Positions 37,948-47,872 are shown, counted from the stretch's first letter. The stretch is DNA of 64,000 nt from Marinobacter guineae (GCF_002744735.1 NZ_KZ319339.1:496001-560000), one strand, 5' to 3'. Translations and numbers: made by a program. Notes: generated from the sequence alone by a model not told the origin.

Positions 37948-39237
37948 TCAGTTCCGGCGCTGACGTTGATTGCGACCGCCCTGACCGCCGCGGCCACCCT
38001 GCCCTCCCTGAGGACGGCGACCACGTTTGCGGGTGATCGGCGGGTTGTCCATGGCCACCATGAGCTCTTCATCGGGCACAGAGGTTTTCAGCTTCTGACT
38101 GATGTAAGTCTCGATGGCGGGCAGGGAGAAAGAGTCATCCTCACCAGCAAAACTGATGGCAACCCCATGCTTGCCTGCCCTGCCGGTGCGACCAATACGA
38201 TGGACATAGTCCTCGGCGCTGTCGGGAAGATTGTAGTTGAAAACATGGGTAACACCGTTCACATGAATACCACGGCCAGCAACGTCGGTGGCAACCAGCA
38301 CCTGAATGCTGCCCTTCTTGAACTGGTCAAGGGTTTTGAGGCGTTTGTTCTGGGCTATCTCACCCGACATCAGGGCCACTTTAACGCCCTGGTTCCTGAG
38401 ATCTTCCTCCAGATCCCGGCACTGATCACGCCGGTTGGCAAATACCAGAGCTTTTTCCACTTCCGGGCGCTTGAGGAAATTCACCAGCACCGGAAGCTTT
38501 TCATCATCGCCTACCAGGTACACCGTCTGTTCCACCCGCTCAGCCGTTTTCTGCTCGGGTTCGATTTCCACGAACTCGGCATTTCCGGTCCACATGGACG
38601 CAAGATTCAGAACATCCTGATTGAAGGTGGCACTGAACAGCAGCGTCTGGCGCTCATCCTTGGGGGTGCACTTACGAATGATCCGCTTCACATCCGGGAT
38701 AAACCCCATATCGAGCATACGATCGGCTTCATCCAGGATCAGGATATCGATCTGATCCAGGAACACGTCCTGGGAACCCAGAAAATCAATGAGCCGGCCC
38801 GGTGTGGCAACGAGAATGTCGACGATCTCGTTCTGCAGCTGGTCCCGCTGTTTGTCATAATTCATACCGCCCACTACCGTCACCACATTGTGGCCGGTGT
38901 GCTGACATAATTGCTCGGCATCCTTGGCAATCTGCATCGCCAGTTCCCGGGTCGGCGCCAGTGCGAGGACTCTGGGCTCTGACGCGAAGCGGTCTGACTC
39001 CGGAATAGGGGTCTCCAGCAGGCTCTGGATAGCCGTTATCAGAAAGGCGGCCGTCTTACCGGTACCCGTCTGGGCCTGGCCGATCAGATCTTCACAGGCC
39101 AGCGTCCAGGGCAGAGTTTCTGCTTGAATCGGGGTGCAAAATTCAAAACCAATGGCCGTAATAGCATCCAGCAAACGCTTGTCGAGGTTCAGATCACTGA
39201 ATCTCAGATCGCCGGTGTGTTTTGGGTCAGTTGTCAT
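37948..39237 (-). CDS. rhlB: DEAD-box ATP-dependent RNA helicase, RhlB type
   Basis: The 429-residue helicase has all core motifs in order: the Q motif region TPIQAETLP, AQTGTGKT (motif I), PTRELAMQ (Ia), TPGRL (Ib), DEAD (II), SAT (III), and VHRIGRTGRAG (VI). A short C-terminal basic Gly/Arg/Gln tail (GGQGGRGGQGGRNQRQRRN) follows, as in RhlB proteins that bind RNase E. E. coli RhlB works in the degradosome; RNase E is not in the window. It precedes pdxB by 17 bp and follows epmC by 6 bp. Confidence 0.92.
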   Translation of the reverse strand: MTTDPKHTGDLRFSDLNLDKRLLDAITAIGFEFCTPIQAETLPWTLACEDLIGQAQTGTGKTAAFLITAIQSLLETPIPESDRFASEPRVLALAPTRELAMQIAKDAEQLCQHTGHNVVTVVGGMNYDKQRDQLQNEIVDILVATPGRLIDFLGSQDVFLDQIDILILDEADRMLDMGFIPDVKRIIRKCTPKDERQTLLFSATFNQDVLNLASMWTGNAEFVEIEPEQKTAERVEQTVYLVGDDEKLPVLVNFLKRPEVEKALVFANRRDQCRDLEEDLRNQGVKVALMSGEIAQNKRLKTLDQFKKGSIQVLVATDVAGRGIHVNGVTHVFNYNLPDSAEDYVHRIGRTGRAGKHGVAISFAGEDDSFSLPAIETYISQKLKTSVPDEELMVAMDNPPITRKRGRRPQGGQGGRGGQGGRNQRQRRN

Positions 39238-39243
39238 AAAGTC

Positions 39244-39825
39244 TCAGTTTTCCTGCAAATGTCCTGATTCAGAATATAACGGAGCGATGCGCCGGGCATC
39301 GTCATGCCAGCGCTCCCTGAGGATTTCTCCGGTTCCATAAAATGTTGCCAGCGCGTCAAAAAAAGCCTGTGCACGGGTCGGCAGGCCGCGCTCCAGGAAC
39401 TCGCTCACCTGCGCTCGGACGTTCCGGCGGAAACGCTCTTCATTTGCGGCTCCACCTCCGGAGAGGTTGTCCACGCTAATGTGGAAGCGGAATCCCGAGG
39501 CCAGGGAAAACAACCATTCGATGGCCTGGGGCTTCACTTCCACCTGCTCGAATGCCTGCTGTTGCTGCGGTGTACGGCCCTCCGGACAGTACCAGTAACC
39601 ATAGTCGTGAAGTGTGCGCCGGTGCTCACCAGCAATACACCAGTGGCTTATTTCATGCAAAGCACTGGCATAATAGCCGTGAGCAAAAACGACCTGAGCC
39701 GGCCGGTTCGGCCCGCTCGCTGGTACGTATTCAGGTTCATCAGTGCCTTTAACCAACTCGGTCCGGTATGCTTCCCGGAACAGGTCATTAAACAGCATGA
39801 TAAGATCGTTTGGACTGTGATTCAT
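39244..39825 (-). CDS. epmC: Elongation factor P hydroxylase (YfcM/EpmC)
   Basis: EpmC hydroxylates the lysyl-lysine modification of EF-P. The 193-residue protein has the metal motif HEISHW with His57, Glu58 and His61, which defines the YfcM family. The open frame extends 36 codons upstream, but the ATG at 39825 gives MNHSPNDLIMLFNDLFREAY, the typical start. Whether EpmA and EpmB, which install the substrate lysine, are encoded elsewhere is not visible. It is the first gene of the epmC-rhlB-pdxB strand-minus group. Confidence 0.9.
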   Translation of the reverse strand: MNHSPNDLIMLFNDLFREAYRTELVKGTDEPEYVPASGPNRPAQVVFAHGYYASALHEISHWCIAGEHRRTLHDYGYWYCPEGRTPQQQQAFEQVEVKPQAIEWLFSLASGFRFHISVDNLSGGGAANEERFRRNVRAQVSEFLERGLPTRAQAFFDALATFYGTGEILRERWHDDARRIAPLYSESGHLQEN

Positions 39826-40008
39826 TGGCTGGCTATTGTGCGACTTTACTGCCGCCAATACCAGAGGGAACTTTGACAGGAGTCCCGTGTCCACTGCAGG
39901 CGTAACAAGCCGGCTCGCCAGTGGTAATCGCACCGCGACAGTCCGACCGAACCAGACACTAACCGGGAATTTCTACGATCAATGACGGCTTTCTCTGCAG
40001 TAACGAAG

Positions 40009-41880
40009 ATGAAACGCCAATGGGCGAACCCACTCAATCTGATCCTGGCGCTCGCCCTGCTCCTTTCAACAGCCAACCCGGCCTGGGCGCTGGGCAGCGG
40101 CGTAAACTCCCTGTTCGGTGGTCAGGGCAACGAATTTCTCCCGGTGGACGAAGCTCTGCCATTTAACTCCAAAACCGATAGCGACAGCGTGGTGCTTGCC
40201 TGGGACATCACCCCTGGCCATTACCTATACCGTCAACGGATCAGCATTGAGACCACGGACCCGGGGGTCCAGATTGGCGACCCGGTTTACTCCAGCTCCG
40301 GCACGACCATCGAAGACGAGTTTTTTGGTAAATCCACCGTATTTTTTGACCCGATAGAAGCCCGGGTTCCGGTCACGCTGCCTGAGGGGGCTCGGGAGGC
40401 CCAACTGCAGGTAACTTATCAGGGTTGCGCAAAAGCCGGCTTGTGTTACCCACCCCAGACCCGGGACGTCCTGTTTTACCGGGGTAACGGTGGCGCCGGA
40501 TCCCAGATGGCTTCCTCGGGAAGCGTCGACGGCACTGCAATCCGGGGACCGGTCAACACCGAGACCGCGACGGGACTTGCGGGCTTCCTCGCTGAGCAGT
40601 CCACCCTGGTGATTGCCGGCGTCTTTCTGCTTCTTGGCCTGGGGCTGACTTTTACGCCCTGTGTTCTGCCCATGGTACCCATTATTTCGTCGCTGGTTTC
40701 CGGCAGAAACACCCCTACCACCGGCCATGCCCTGCTCCTGTCAGGCAGCTATGTTCTGGGTATGGCGTTGACCTACGCCGCCGCCGGGGTTCTGACCGGT
40801 TTGCTCGGCGCCAGCTTTAACCTGCAGGCGCAACTGCAATCGCCCTGGGTGTTGAGCATATTCGCCCTGATGTTCGTGATATTTGCGCTCTCCATGTTCG
40901 ATCTATTCCAGATCCAGTTGCCCCGGTTTATCCGTGAATCTCTCAATGACGCCAGCCATCGCCTCACTGGTGGCCGGGTAGTCAGCATATTCGGAATTGG
41001 CGCGCTGTCTGCACTGATCGTTTCTCCATGTGTTTCGGCCCCGCTGGCAGGAAGCCTTCTTTATATTTCGACCACTCAGGATGCGGTGATAGGCGGTATT
41101 GCACTATTCTCCCTCGGCCTTGGGATGGGCATCCCACTGATCCTGGTCGCGGTCGGAGGGCGAAAACTGTTGCCAACCACGGGGCACTGGATGACCGCGG
41201 TAAAGCACTTCTATGGCGTAATGTTGCTGGCGGTTGCGATCTGGCTGATCGAACGCCTGGTGCCGGGCTGGCTGGCACTGACGCTGTGGGGACTGCTGAT
41301 CGCCATTACCGGTGTTCAGCTGGGAGCGTTTGATGCGGCGAAGGCTGGCTGGGAACGTACACGCAAAGGCCTCGGCCTCGTTCTGTTTGCCTATGGTATC
41401 GCCCTGCTTGCCGGCGCCGTCAGCGGTGCCAACGACCCGCTCAAACCACTGGCCCCTTTTACGGCTGCGAGCGCCTCTGCAGGTTCCGGTGGTGGCGCCA
41501 ATGCCCAGCACGCAGATTTTCAGCGGGTCGAACAGCCCGCTGAGATTCGGGATATGCTCAGACAGGCCCGGGAGCAAGGTCGCCCGGTGGTGCTGGATTT
41601 CTACGCCGACTGGTGCATTTCCTGCAAGGTCATGGAGCGCAATGTCTTCAGCAAGCCAGATGTTATCCAGGCACTGGGGCCCTATAACCTGCTGCAGATC
41701 GACATGACGGACAACACCCCTGAGCAGCAGGCCCTGCTGAATGAACTGGGTCTGTTCGGGCCGCCGGCCATCCTGTTCTATGGCAGGAACGGTGAGGAAC
41801 TACCCCGGATGCGTGTGCTGGGTGAGATGAACCGCGAGGAATTCCTGAATCACCTTCGCGAAGTGCGCCCGGAAGTCTGA
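40009..41880 (+). CDS. dsbD: Thiol:disulfide interchange protein DsbD
   Basis: DsbD carries electrons from cytoplasmic thioredoxin to the periplasm, for DsbC and cytochrome c maturation. A signal peptide (MKRQWANPLNLILALALLLS, cleaved after AWA) is followed by the alpha domain with the CAKAGLCYPP cysteine pair, eight membrane helices with TFTPCVLPMVP and SPCVSAPLAG, and a C-terminal thioredoxin-like domain with WCISCK. The frame could start at ATG 39982, giving nine more residues; 40009 gives the cleaner signal peptide. All three cysteine pairs are present. It may serve the cbb3 oxidase cytochromes at 46-49 kb. Confidence 0.95.
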   Translation: MKRQWANPLNLILALALLLSTANPAWALGSGVNSLFGGQGNEFLPVDEALPFNSKTDSDSVVLAWDITPGHYLYRQRISIETTDPGVQIGDPVYSSSGTTIEDEFFGKSTVFFDPIEARVPVTLPEGAREAQLQVTYQGCAKAGLCYPPQTRDVLFYRGNGGAGSQMASSGSVDGTAIRGPVNTETATGLAGFLAEQSTLVIAGVFLLLGLGLTFTPCVLPMVPIISSLVSGRNTPTTGHALLLSGSYVLGMALTYAAAGVLTGLLGASFNLQAQLQSPWVLSIFALMFVIFALSMFDLFQIQLPRFIRESLNDASHRLTGGRVVSIFGIGALSALIVSPCVSAPLAGSLLYISTTQDAVIGGIALFSLGLGMGIPLILVAVGGRKLLPTTGHWMTAVKHFYGVMLLAVAIWLIERLVPGWLALTLWGLLIAITGVQLGAFDAAKAGWERTRKGLGLVLFAYGIALLAGAVSGANDPLKPLAPFTAASASAGSGGGANAQHADFQRVEQPAEIRDMLRQAREQGRPVVLDFYADWCISCKVMERNVFSKPDVIQALGPYNLLQIDMTDNTPEQQALLNELGLFGPPAILFYGRNGEELPRMRVLGEMNREEFLNHLREVRPEV

Positions 41881-41889
41881 AGCCACCGT

Positions 41890-42129
41890 TTACTGACCCC
41901 TGCGTATCAGGTAGATGAATAACTCGTCAGATTCATTCTGGCTGAGTAACTCATGGCCAAGAAACTGGCAGAACCTGGGAATATCCCGTGTGGTGGAGGG
42001 ATCCGTGGCAACGACCCGCAAGACGCCACCAGGTTCCACATCGTTTATGCGATTATGCAACATCATCACCGGCTCCGGGCAGAAAAGACCGCGGGCGTCC
42101 AATTCAGCGTCGTATTCAGATGCAGTCAA
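41890..42129 (-). CDS. tusA: TusA-family sulfurtransferase
   Basis: The 79-residue protein has the TusA signature [14 protein letters not shown] with the persulfide cysteine Cys17. TusA accepts sulfur from IscS and passes it along the relay to MnmA for tRNA thiolation; other members serve molybdopterin or sulfur oxidation. mnmA, the likely end user, lies 18 kb upstream. It is convergent with dsbD and divergent from the following small gene. Confidence 0.92.
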   Translation of the reverse strand: MTASEYDAELDARGLFCPEPVMMLHNRINDVEPGGVLRVVATDPSTTRDIPRFCQFLGHELLSQNESDELFIYLIRRGQ

Positions 42130-42215
42130 ACCCTATCTCCTGTCATTTCGGCTGATTTTTCGAAAATACCTGCTAAATTATTGTTTATAACAGTTAAAAC
42201 ATGTGGAGGTTTGCC

Positions 42216-42506
42216 ATGATCCGGGTTCTGATTGAACGTCATATTGCTGAGTCACTGGAATCAGCCTACGAAGAGCGCTCGCGCAAGGTTCTGCAACAAG
42301 CTGTCAGTGCGCCGGGGTTCATTTCCGGTGAAACCCTGGTCGACAGACACGACCCCAACCACCGGATAACCCTTGCAAACTGGCGATCCGAGGCTGACTG
42401 GGACCGGTGGTTTCACTCCGAGGAACGCCGAGGCCTCATGTCAGAACTGGTTCCCATGATGGACCAGGAGGAAGCCATCACTGTGCTGGAGCAAAGTGCC
42501 ATTTAA
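42216..42506 (+). CDS. Antibiotic biosynthesis monooxygenase-fold protein
   Basis: The 96-residue product has the dimeric ferredoxin-like ABM domain pattern: an N-terminal strand MIRVLIERHIA, then APGFISGETLVD and a final ITVLEQ strand. ABM proteins include small monooxygenases and heme-degrading enzymes; this one lacks a recognisable active-site signature, so the reaction is unknown. A GGAGGT ribosome site marks the ATG at 42216, rather than the in-frame 42201. Its stop overlaps the convergent rlmM stop by 4 bp. Confidence 0.82.
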   Translation: MIRVLIERHIAESLESAYEERSRKVLQQAVSAPGFISGETLVDRHDPNHRITLANWRSEADWDRWFHSEERRGLMSELVPMMDQEEAITVLEQSAI

Positions 42507-43579
42507 CCAGTCCGCTCAATGAAGCAGGTGATCTCTTCACGATCATGATAGAGATGGCGGGCCTTCAAACGAAAGCCGATGCCCGCCTCACTGAGCCCGT
42601 TTACCAGAATATCACGGCAGATCAGCCACTCGTCATAGCGCTTCTTCATCGGCAGCTTCAGATTAAACACCGCGAAGCGGCACAATCCCTCACCAAACCA
42701 GGAAACCGCCAGATTCGCGGTTTTTCTGGGCTGATCCACGATATCGCAGACCATCCAGTCGATTCCGCGTTTTGGGCGCCAGCCATAACCATCCGCCTCA
42801 ACATGCTCCACCTGGCCCGTGGCCATCAGCTCCGGATTCATCGGTCCGTTATCCACGGCCGTTACCATCATGCCCTGGCGAACCAGCTGCCAGGTCCAAC
42901 CACCGGGGGCGGCTCCAAGGTCTACAGCTTTTTTACCGCCGCCCAGGTAGTCCAGTTCCTGTTCCGCTGGAAGGAACACCTTCCATGCTTCCTCCAACTT
43001 CAGTGCAGAACGGCTGGGCGCAGACGCCGGTAACCGCAGGCGCGGAATGCCTCCGACATAACGGGCCCGGTTATCCACGAGGCTGAATCCGACAACCGCA
43101 CTGGAAAAATCCGACAGAAATACCTCAAGGCGCGCCGGAGCCGGTGCATTCTGGTCTGTCCTGAGCAAGCCCGCCCCACGCAGACCCCGGGAAAGCGGCG
43201 AAACCAATTTTCGGGCAAAATTCCCCAGGTCCCGGTCCGAGTTATTCTCCGATAACCGGATTTCAACGCGTGCACACCCGGGGTAGCCCCGCCCCAGGCC
43301 CTTCAGCCCGTCAATAATGGCTCCGACGCGATCCGCATCGGGAAGCCTGAATTCACCAAGCACCACTATCCAGTCCCGGACAAACACCAGGTTATCCAGG
43401 TCGAGGCGCGCCATGACCTCATCAGCAGTATCCGGTGCGGCAGGGTGGAAACGAACCAAACCCCGATCCGTCTCTGGCTCAAAATAACCGAAGATGCCCT
43501 TTTCAGCGGCTGAGTCTGTCATCTCACGGCCGGCTTCGGTTTCGAACCCGGGCCGGCAAAATACAAGAATCTGTTCCAT
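42503..43579 (-). CDS. rlmM: 23S rRNA C2498 2'-O-ribose methyltransferase
   Basis: RlmM methylates C2498 in domain V of 23S rRNA, before 50S assembly. The 358-residue protein starts MEQILVFCRPGFETEAGREM; the ATG at 43579 is chosen over an in-frame upstream one because it matches the family start. The N-terminal THUMP-like domain (about 1-165) is followed by a Rossmann methyltransferase with DLGAAPGGWTWQL, MVCDIV and KLPMKKR. It is convergent with the ABM gene and divergent from the diguanylate cyclase. Confidence 0.94.
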   Translation of the reverse strand: MEQILVFCRPGFETEAGREMTDSAAEKGIFGYFEPETDRGLVRFHPAAPDTADEVMARLDLDNLVFVRDWIVVLGEFRLPDADRVGAIIDGLKGLGRGYPGCARVEIRLSENNSDRDLGNFARKLVSPLSRGLRGAGLLRTDQNAPAPARLEVFLSDFSSAVVGFSLVDNRARYVGGIPRLRLPASAPSRSALKLEEAWKVFLPAEQELDYLGGGKKAVDLGAAPGGWTWQLVRQGMMVTAVDNGPMNPELMATGQVEHVEADGYGWRPKRGIDWMVCDIVDQPRKTANLAVSWFGEGLCRFAVFNLKLPMKKRYDEWLICRDILVNGLSEAGIGFRLKARHLYHDREEITCFIERTG

Positions 43580-43694
43580 GCAATACCTGAAAAATGCGAA
43601 CTGAAAGCCAACCCGCAAAAGTTGAATCTGTTTAACAGCGCTGATTGTCTTCTCTGGCTACACTTCCCGCTCTGATATCCGCAGGAAGTACTGA

Positions 43695-45539
43695 ATGTCG
43701 CCGATTTTGCGCCTGTTTGCCATCCTGAGCCTTTCGCTGATCCCTGCCCTGGCATTCACAGATGCCGGCTCGCTCAAGACCGGGTGCCCAACGCTTGAAG
43801 CAACCGACAGCGGAGCGCGCGATTCACTGATGCAGTACATCTGCTTCTACAATGCGCCACCCGGTGAACCTGCCCATAATGCATCCAGGCCCGAGCAACT
43901 TCCGGAAGATCTCGCATGGACACCGGCACATGGCCGGGACCTGGTCTTCAGCGCCACGAAATCGGTGTACTGGGTTCACCTGCATATCCGGAACTCCGGG
44001 GCGGAGCGTAGTTTGTGGTACCTGAAGCTCAACTACCCCCTGCTCCATGAAATCACCCTCTGGCAAACAGGAAATGGTACTACAGAGTCCATAGTAACTG
44101 GCGATCAGCACGCGTTTTCTTCCCGCGGGATAGATTACCGGTATTTTCTATTGCCCGTCACACTGGATGCCGGCGAAACCCGTTCGATTACGCTGAGGGT
44201 TCACAGCAGCGGTGCACTGAATGTTCCGCTGAGCCTGGAAACCCCGGCGGAAGTGATTGCCGGCAGTAACCACCTGACGCTGACCCACGGACTATTCTAC
44301 GGAGCGTTACTGGTGTTTGCCGTGTTCAATCTGCTGCTTTTTTTCAGCTCCGGAACGGCCTACTACTTTTACAACGCCTTTTACATGGCCGCCCTCGGAC
44401 TGTTTCTGTTTGCCATGGGCGGATTTGCCAACCAGTACTTCTGGCCCAACAACGCCAGTTTTGCCAATACCTCCATCCCACTGTCCCTGTCACTCTGCGC
44501 GCTGTCCATGACACTTTTTGGGCGTTCATTCCTTGAAGTCGCCAAAGGAACCATCTCGGAAACCGCTCTGAAGACCCTGGCCTGGTTTTGTATCGGCTTC
44601 CTGGCCCTTACGCTGATATTGCCCTACACCAAAACCATCCTTCTAAACACCGTCCTGGCCCTGACGGTTATTTCAAGCCTGTTCATCATTGCCGCCGTTC
44701 GCTGGAAACAGGGTTACCAGCCGGCAATGTGGTACCTGCTCGCATGGCTGGTGATGCTGGTTGGAGGTCTTATCTATGCCCTGGCGGCGTTTGGCTATCT
44801 GACTGATTTCCTGGCAAGGGAAGCGCTGATGCAGTTCGCCGTGGGCGGACAGGTTATTCTGCTCAACTATGCCATGGTGCAGCGCTGGCGCCTGCTCAAC
44901 CAGAAACTCCTCGAAGTGGAGCACAATGCGCGCACGGAGCTTGAATTCAAAGTACACGAGCGTACCGCACAGCTGAGGAACACCATGCGGGAACTTGAAA
45001 AGGCCAACCGTCAGCTGTCGACGCTGAGCATGAACGACGCCCTGACCGGCCTGCACAACCGAAGGCATCTGGACAACATCTTCCCTGAATTGTGTGCCGA
45101 GGCGCGCCGCACAGGCCACACACTGACTCTGGCTCTGGTGGATGCCGATCATTTCAAGGCGATCAACGACACCTGGGGACACAGCTTTGGGGATACCTGC
45201 CTTCAGTTCATTGCAGAAATGCTGACCAGGCATGTCAAGCGGCCCCGGGATATTGCCATCCGGTTTGGTGGCGAGGAATTCGCGCTACTCCTGCCGGGAA
45301 CGGACCCCGCCGGAGCAAGGATAGTCTGCGAAGCATTGCTGGCGGACGTTGCCAACACACCTCTGATCTCGCCCGATGGAACCGAAGTAAGGATAACCCT
45401 GAGTGCGGGCATCGCATCCCTGCGCACCGGTGAAGACCAGAACCGGCTTTTCGAGCGGGCAGATGAAGCGCTGTACGCCGCCAAAAACGAGGGCCGTAAC
45501 CGCGCGCTGCTCTCTGAGGTCACCGAAGCCCGAACCTGA
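43695..45539 (+). CDS. 7TMR-DISM diguanylate cyclase
   Basis: The 614-residue protein has a signal peptide, a periplasmic 7TMR-DISM extracellular domain (about 35-180), seven transmembrane helices (about 190-395), a short coiled coil, and a GGDEF domain. The active site is GGEEF at 525-529, and an inhibitory RxxD site (Arg516 to Asp519) lies exactly five residues before it, so product feedback is likely. DISM domains are thought to bind carbohydrate-like ligands. It is divergent from rlmM. The target process is not indicated by its neighbours. Confidence 0.92.
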   Translation: MSPILRLFAILSLSLIPALAFTDAGSLKTGCPTLEATDSGARDSLMQYICFYNAPPGEPAHNASRPEQLPEDLAWTPAHGRDLVFSATKSVYWVHLHIRNSGAERSLWYLKLNYPLLHEITLWQTGNGTTESIVTGDQHAFSSRGIDYRYFLLPVTLDAGETRSITLRVHSSGALNVPLSLETPAEVIAGSNHLTLTHGLFYGALLVFAVFNLLLFFSSGTAYYFYNAFYMAALGLFLFAMGGFANQYFWPNNASFANTSIPLSLSLCALSMTLFGRSFLEVAKGTISETALKTLAWFCIGFLALTLILPYTKTILLNTVLALTVISSLFIIAAVRWKQGYQPAMWYLLAWLVMLVGGLIYALAAFGYLTDFLAREALMQFAVGGQVILLNYAMVQRWRLLNQKLLEVEHNARTELEFKVHERTAQLRNTMRELEKANRQLSTLSMNDALTGLHNRRHLDNIFPELCAEARRTGHTLTLALVDADHFKAINDTWGHSFGDTCLQFIAEMLTRHVKRPRDIAIRFGGEEFALLLPGTDPAGARIVCEALLADVANTPLISPDGTEVRITLSAGIASLRTGEDQNRLFERADEALYAAKNEGRNRALLSEVTEART

Positions 45540-45572
45540 AGACCGAACCTGATGACCGAACTGGCCAGATTC

Positions 45573-46220
45573 TCAGGAACTCAGGCACTCATCAACAAAA
45601 AGCCGCGTTTCGCGGGCGGCCCTTTCTATCAGGTCCTTCTGAGTGAGCTGCTGGCTTTTCAATGGCTGAAAATCGTGGTCACCACCCTCCAACCAGCGAA
45701 GTCTGACGAATTCAAGCTCCTTTTCCTGCCCGGCCATTTCTGCTGGTTTGCCAAAAGGGTCCCTGGTTCCCTGGAGAACCAGCATTGGCAACTTCAGCTC
45801 GTGGAAGTGCCCGGTGCGCCACCGATCCAGCTTTCCCGGCGGGTGGAAAGGAAATCCGAAGCAGGCGACGCCATCAATACCATTCCGTTGGCTGGCGAGA
45901 ATACTGGCCATCCTGCCACCCATAGACTTGCCGCCAACCAGCAGCCTGGTTCGTTCGCCGAGCTCCCCGCGAATCTCATCAACAAGCGACGAAAAATGAT
46001 CAAGTAACAAAGGCTGCCGGTCGGGCGGGCGCTTCTTCCCATCCAGACGCCGCTTCTGCATGTAGGGGAATTCAAAACGCACCGATCCAATGCCCTCCTG
46101 CCCCAGGGCTTTGGCAAGCACCTCCATAAAGGGAGAATCTGCGGGTGCACCGGCACCGTGCGCCAGAATAAGCACAACTTCCGGACGATTCCCACAAGCT
46201 TTGATCTTAATCAATCTCAC
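45573..46220 (-). CDS. Alpha/beta-fold hydrolase, KANL3/Tex30-like
   Basis: The 215-residue protein has the small alpha/beta hydrolase layout: oxyanion region LAHGAGAPADSPF, nucleophile elbow GGKSMGGRMA, and acid and base in LQGTRDPFG and GGDHDF. Such proteins resemble dienelactone hydrolases, but no substrate can be proposed. The chosen GTG at 46220 has an AGAGGTG site 5-6 bp upstream; the frame extends 40 codons further without support. A perfect FNR-type box lies inside its first codons (46201-46214). Confidence 0.87.
   Translation of the reverse strand: MRLIKIKACGNRPEVVLILAHGAGAPADSPFMEVLAKALGQEGIGSVRFEFPYMQKRRLDGKKRPPDRQPLLLDHFSSLVDEIRGELGERTRLLVGGKSMGGRMASILASQRNGIDGVACFGFPFHPPGKLDRWRTGHFHELKLPMLVLQGTRDPFGKPAEMAGQEKELEFVRLRWLEGGDHDFQPLKSQQLTQKDLIERAARETRLFVDECLSS
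46201..46214. promoter_or_regulatory. Perfect FNR/ANR-type box
   Basis: TTGATCTTAATCAA fits TTGAT-N4-ATCAA with no mismatch. It lies in codons 3-7 of the minus-strand hydrolase gene and 228 bp upstream of ccoN. It may activate ccoN from a start near 46260 (TATTAT follows at 46248-46253) or repress the hydrolase; both are inference. Confidence 0.5.
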
Positions 46221-46357
46221 AGAATTCACCTCTGGTGTGTAAGGGGCTATTATTGCTAACCAGGCAACACACATTCCGAGCGCTGAACAACTCCAATAAC
46301 GGCATAAAAAAAGGAAGCCATGTTGCTGATTCCGGCGCATTTGACGGATGTCAGGAG

Positions 46358-46371
46358 TTGACCTGAGTCAT
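46358..46371 (+). promoter_or_regulatory. ANR/FNR-like box and promoter of ccoN
   Basis: TTGACCTGAGTCAT is an imperfect FNR-type dyad (8 of 10 consensus positions) centred at 46364.5. CATACT at 46394-46399 sits where a -10 would be if the box is centred at -41.5, giving a start near 46406, 36 bp before the ccoN ATG. cbb3 operons are commonly ANR-activated, so this is the better placed of the two boxes. Confidence 0.55.
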
Positions 46372-46441
46372 TGCAAACAGCTAATGGTTTCTCCATACTT
46401 GCGCCCGCATATTTCCCCACTTTAAACCCATTGGTAAGGCT

Positions 46442-47872
46442 ATGAGCACAGTAAATCCGAACCTGACATACAACTACAAGGTGGTGAGACAGTTCGCCAT
46501 CATGACAGTGGTATGGGGTATTGTAGGTATGGCGCTGGGTGTGCTGATTGCAGCACAGCTGGTTTGGCCGTCCCTCAACCTCGACCTGCCCTTTACCCAC
46601 TTCGGCCGCCTCCGGCCGCTGCATACCAACGCCGTCATCTTCGGCTTTGGTGGGAGTGCCCTGTTCGCCACCGCCTATTATGTTGTGCAGCGCACGTGTC
46701 AGGCCCGTCTAATTTCAGATGGACTGGCCGCGTTCACCTTTTGGGGCTGGCAGGCGATCATCGTTTCGGCAGCCATTACTCTGCCACTTGGCCTTACCTC
46801 TTCCAAGGAATACGCCGAGCTGGAGTGGCCGATTGATATTGCCATTGCGGTGGTGTGGGTCGTTTACGCTCTGGTGTTCTTTGGCACCATCATGAGGCGC
46901 AGCACCCCACACATTTATGTGGCCAACTGGTTCTATGGCGCATTCATAATTACCATCGCGGTTCTCCATATCGGTAATAACCTGGCGCTACCCGCTACTG
47001 CGTTCAAGTCCTACTCGGCGTATTCGGGTGTCACTGACGCCATGATGCAGTGGTGGTACGGCCACAATGCTGTGGGCTTCTTCCTGACCGCTGGCTTCCT
47101 GGGCATGATGTATTACTTTGTTCCCAAGCAGGCCAATCGCCCGGTTTACTCCTACCGCCTGTCCATCGTTCATTTCTGGGCACTGATCGCAACCTATGTC
47201 TGGGCCGGCGGCCACCACTTGCACTATTCTGCTCTGCCAGACTGGGCGCAGACTGCAAGTATGATCATGTCCCTGATTCTGCTTGCGCCTTCCTGGGGCG
47301 GTATGATTAACGGCATGATGACCCTCTCAGGCGCCTGGCACAAACTGCGTACGGACCCGATCCTGCGTTTCCTGGTGGTTTCCCTGTCCTTCTACGGCAT
47401 GTCGACGTTTGAAGGCCCGATGATGTCCATCAAGACCGTGAACGCACTATCTCACAATACTGACTGGACCATCGGCCACGTTCACTCCGGTGCGCTGGGC
47501 TGGGTTGCCATGATCAGTATCGGCGCGGTCTATCACCTGATTCCGAAGCTCTGGGGCGTTCAGGCGATGTTCAGCACCAGCCTGATCAACGCGCATTTCT
47601 GGCTTGCGACAGTGGGCACCGTGCTTTACATCGTCGCCATGTGGGTTAACGGCATCATGCAGGGCCTGATGTGGCGCGCAGTAAACCAGGACGGCACACT
47701 GACCTACAGCTTCGTTGAAGCACTGGAAGCTTCGTACCCAGGCTATTTCGTCCGCTTCCTCGGTGGCGTTATCTTCCTGACCGGTATGCTTGTCATGGCT
47801 TACAACGTCTACATGACCGTGCGCCAGAAAGACGCGGTTGCGCAGGACAATGCGGCAACACAGCCTGCGTAA
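46442..47872 (+). CDS. ccoN: Cytochrome cbb3 oxidase subunit I (CcoN)
   Basis: CcoN is the catalytic, 12-helix subunit with heme b, heme b3 and CuB. The 476-residue protein has the conserved N-terminal heme ligand in [12 protein letters not shown], the CuB and heme ligands in [14 protein letters not shown], and [18 protein letters not shown] site precedes the ATG. It heads ccoNOQP, the high-affinity terminal oxidase for microaerobic respiration, with FNR-like boxes upstream. Only one cbb3 operon is in this window. Confidence 0.98.
   Translation: MSTVNPNLTYNYKVVRQFAIMTVVWGIVGMALGVLIAAQLVWPSLNLDLPFTHFGRLRPLHTNAVIFGFGGSALFATAYYVVQRTCQARLISDGLAAFTFWGWQAIIVSAAITLPLGLTSSKEYAELEWPIDIAIAVVWVVYALVFFGTIMRRSTPHIYVANWFYGAFIITIAVLHIGNNLALPATAFKSYSAYSGVTDAMMQWWYGHNAVGFFLTAGFLGMMYYFVPKQANRPVYSYRLSIVHFWALIATYVWAGGHHLHYSALPDWAQTASMIMSLILLAPSWGGMINGMMTLSGAWHKLRTDPILRFLVVSLSFYGMSTFEGPMMSIKTVNALSHNTDWTIGHVHSGALGWVAMISIGAVYHLIPKLWGVQAMFSTSLINAHFWLATVGTVLYIVAMWVNGIMQGLMWRAVNQDGTLTYSFVEALEASYPGYFVRFLGGVIFLTGMLVMAYNVYMTVRQKDAVAQDNAATQPA

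Noticed and set aside
45573..46340. Longer version of the alpha/beta hydrolase starting at 46340
   Set aside because: The extra 40 residues do not resemble the family, and the well-spaced AGAGGTG site is found only before the GTG at 46220.
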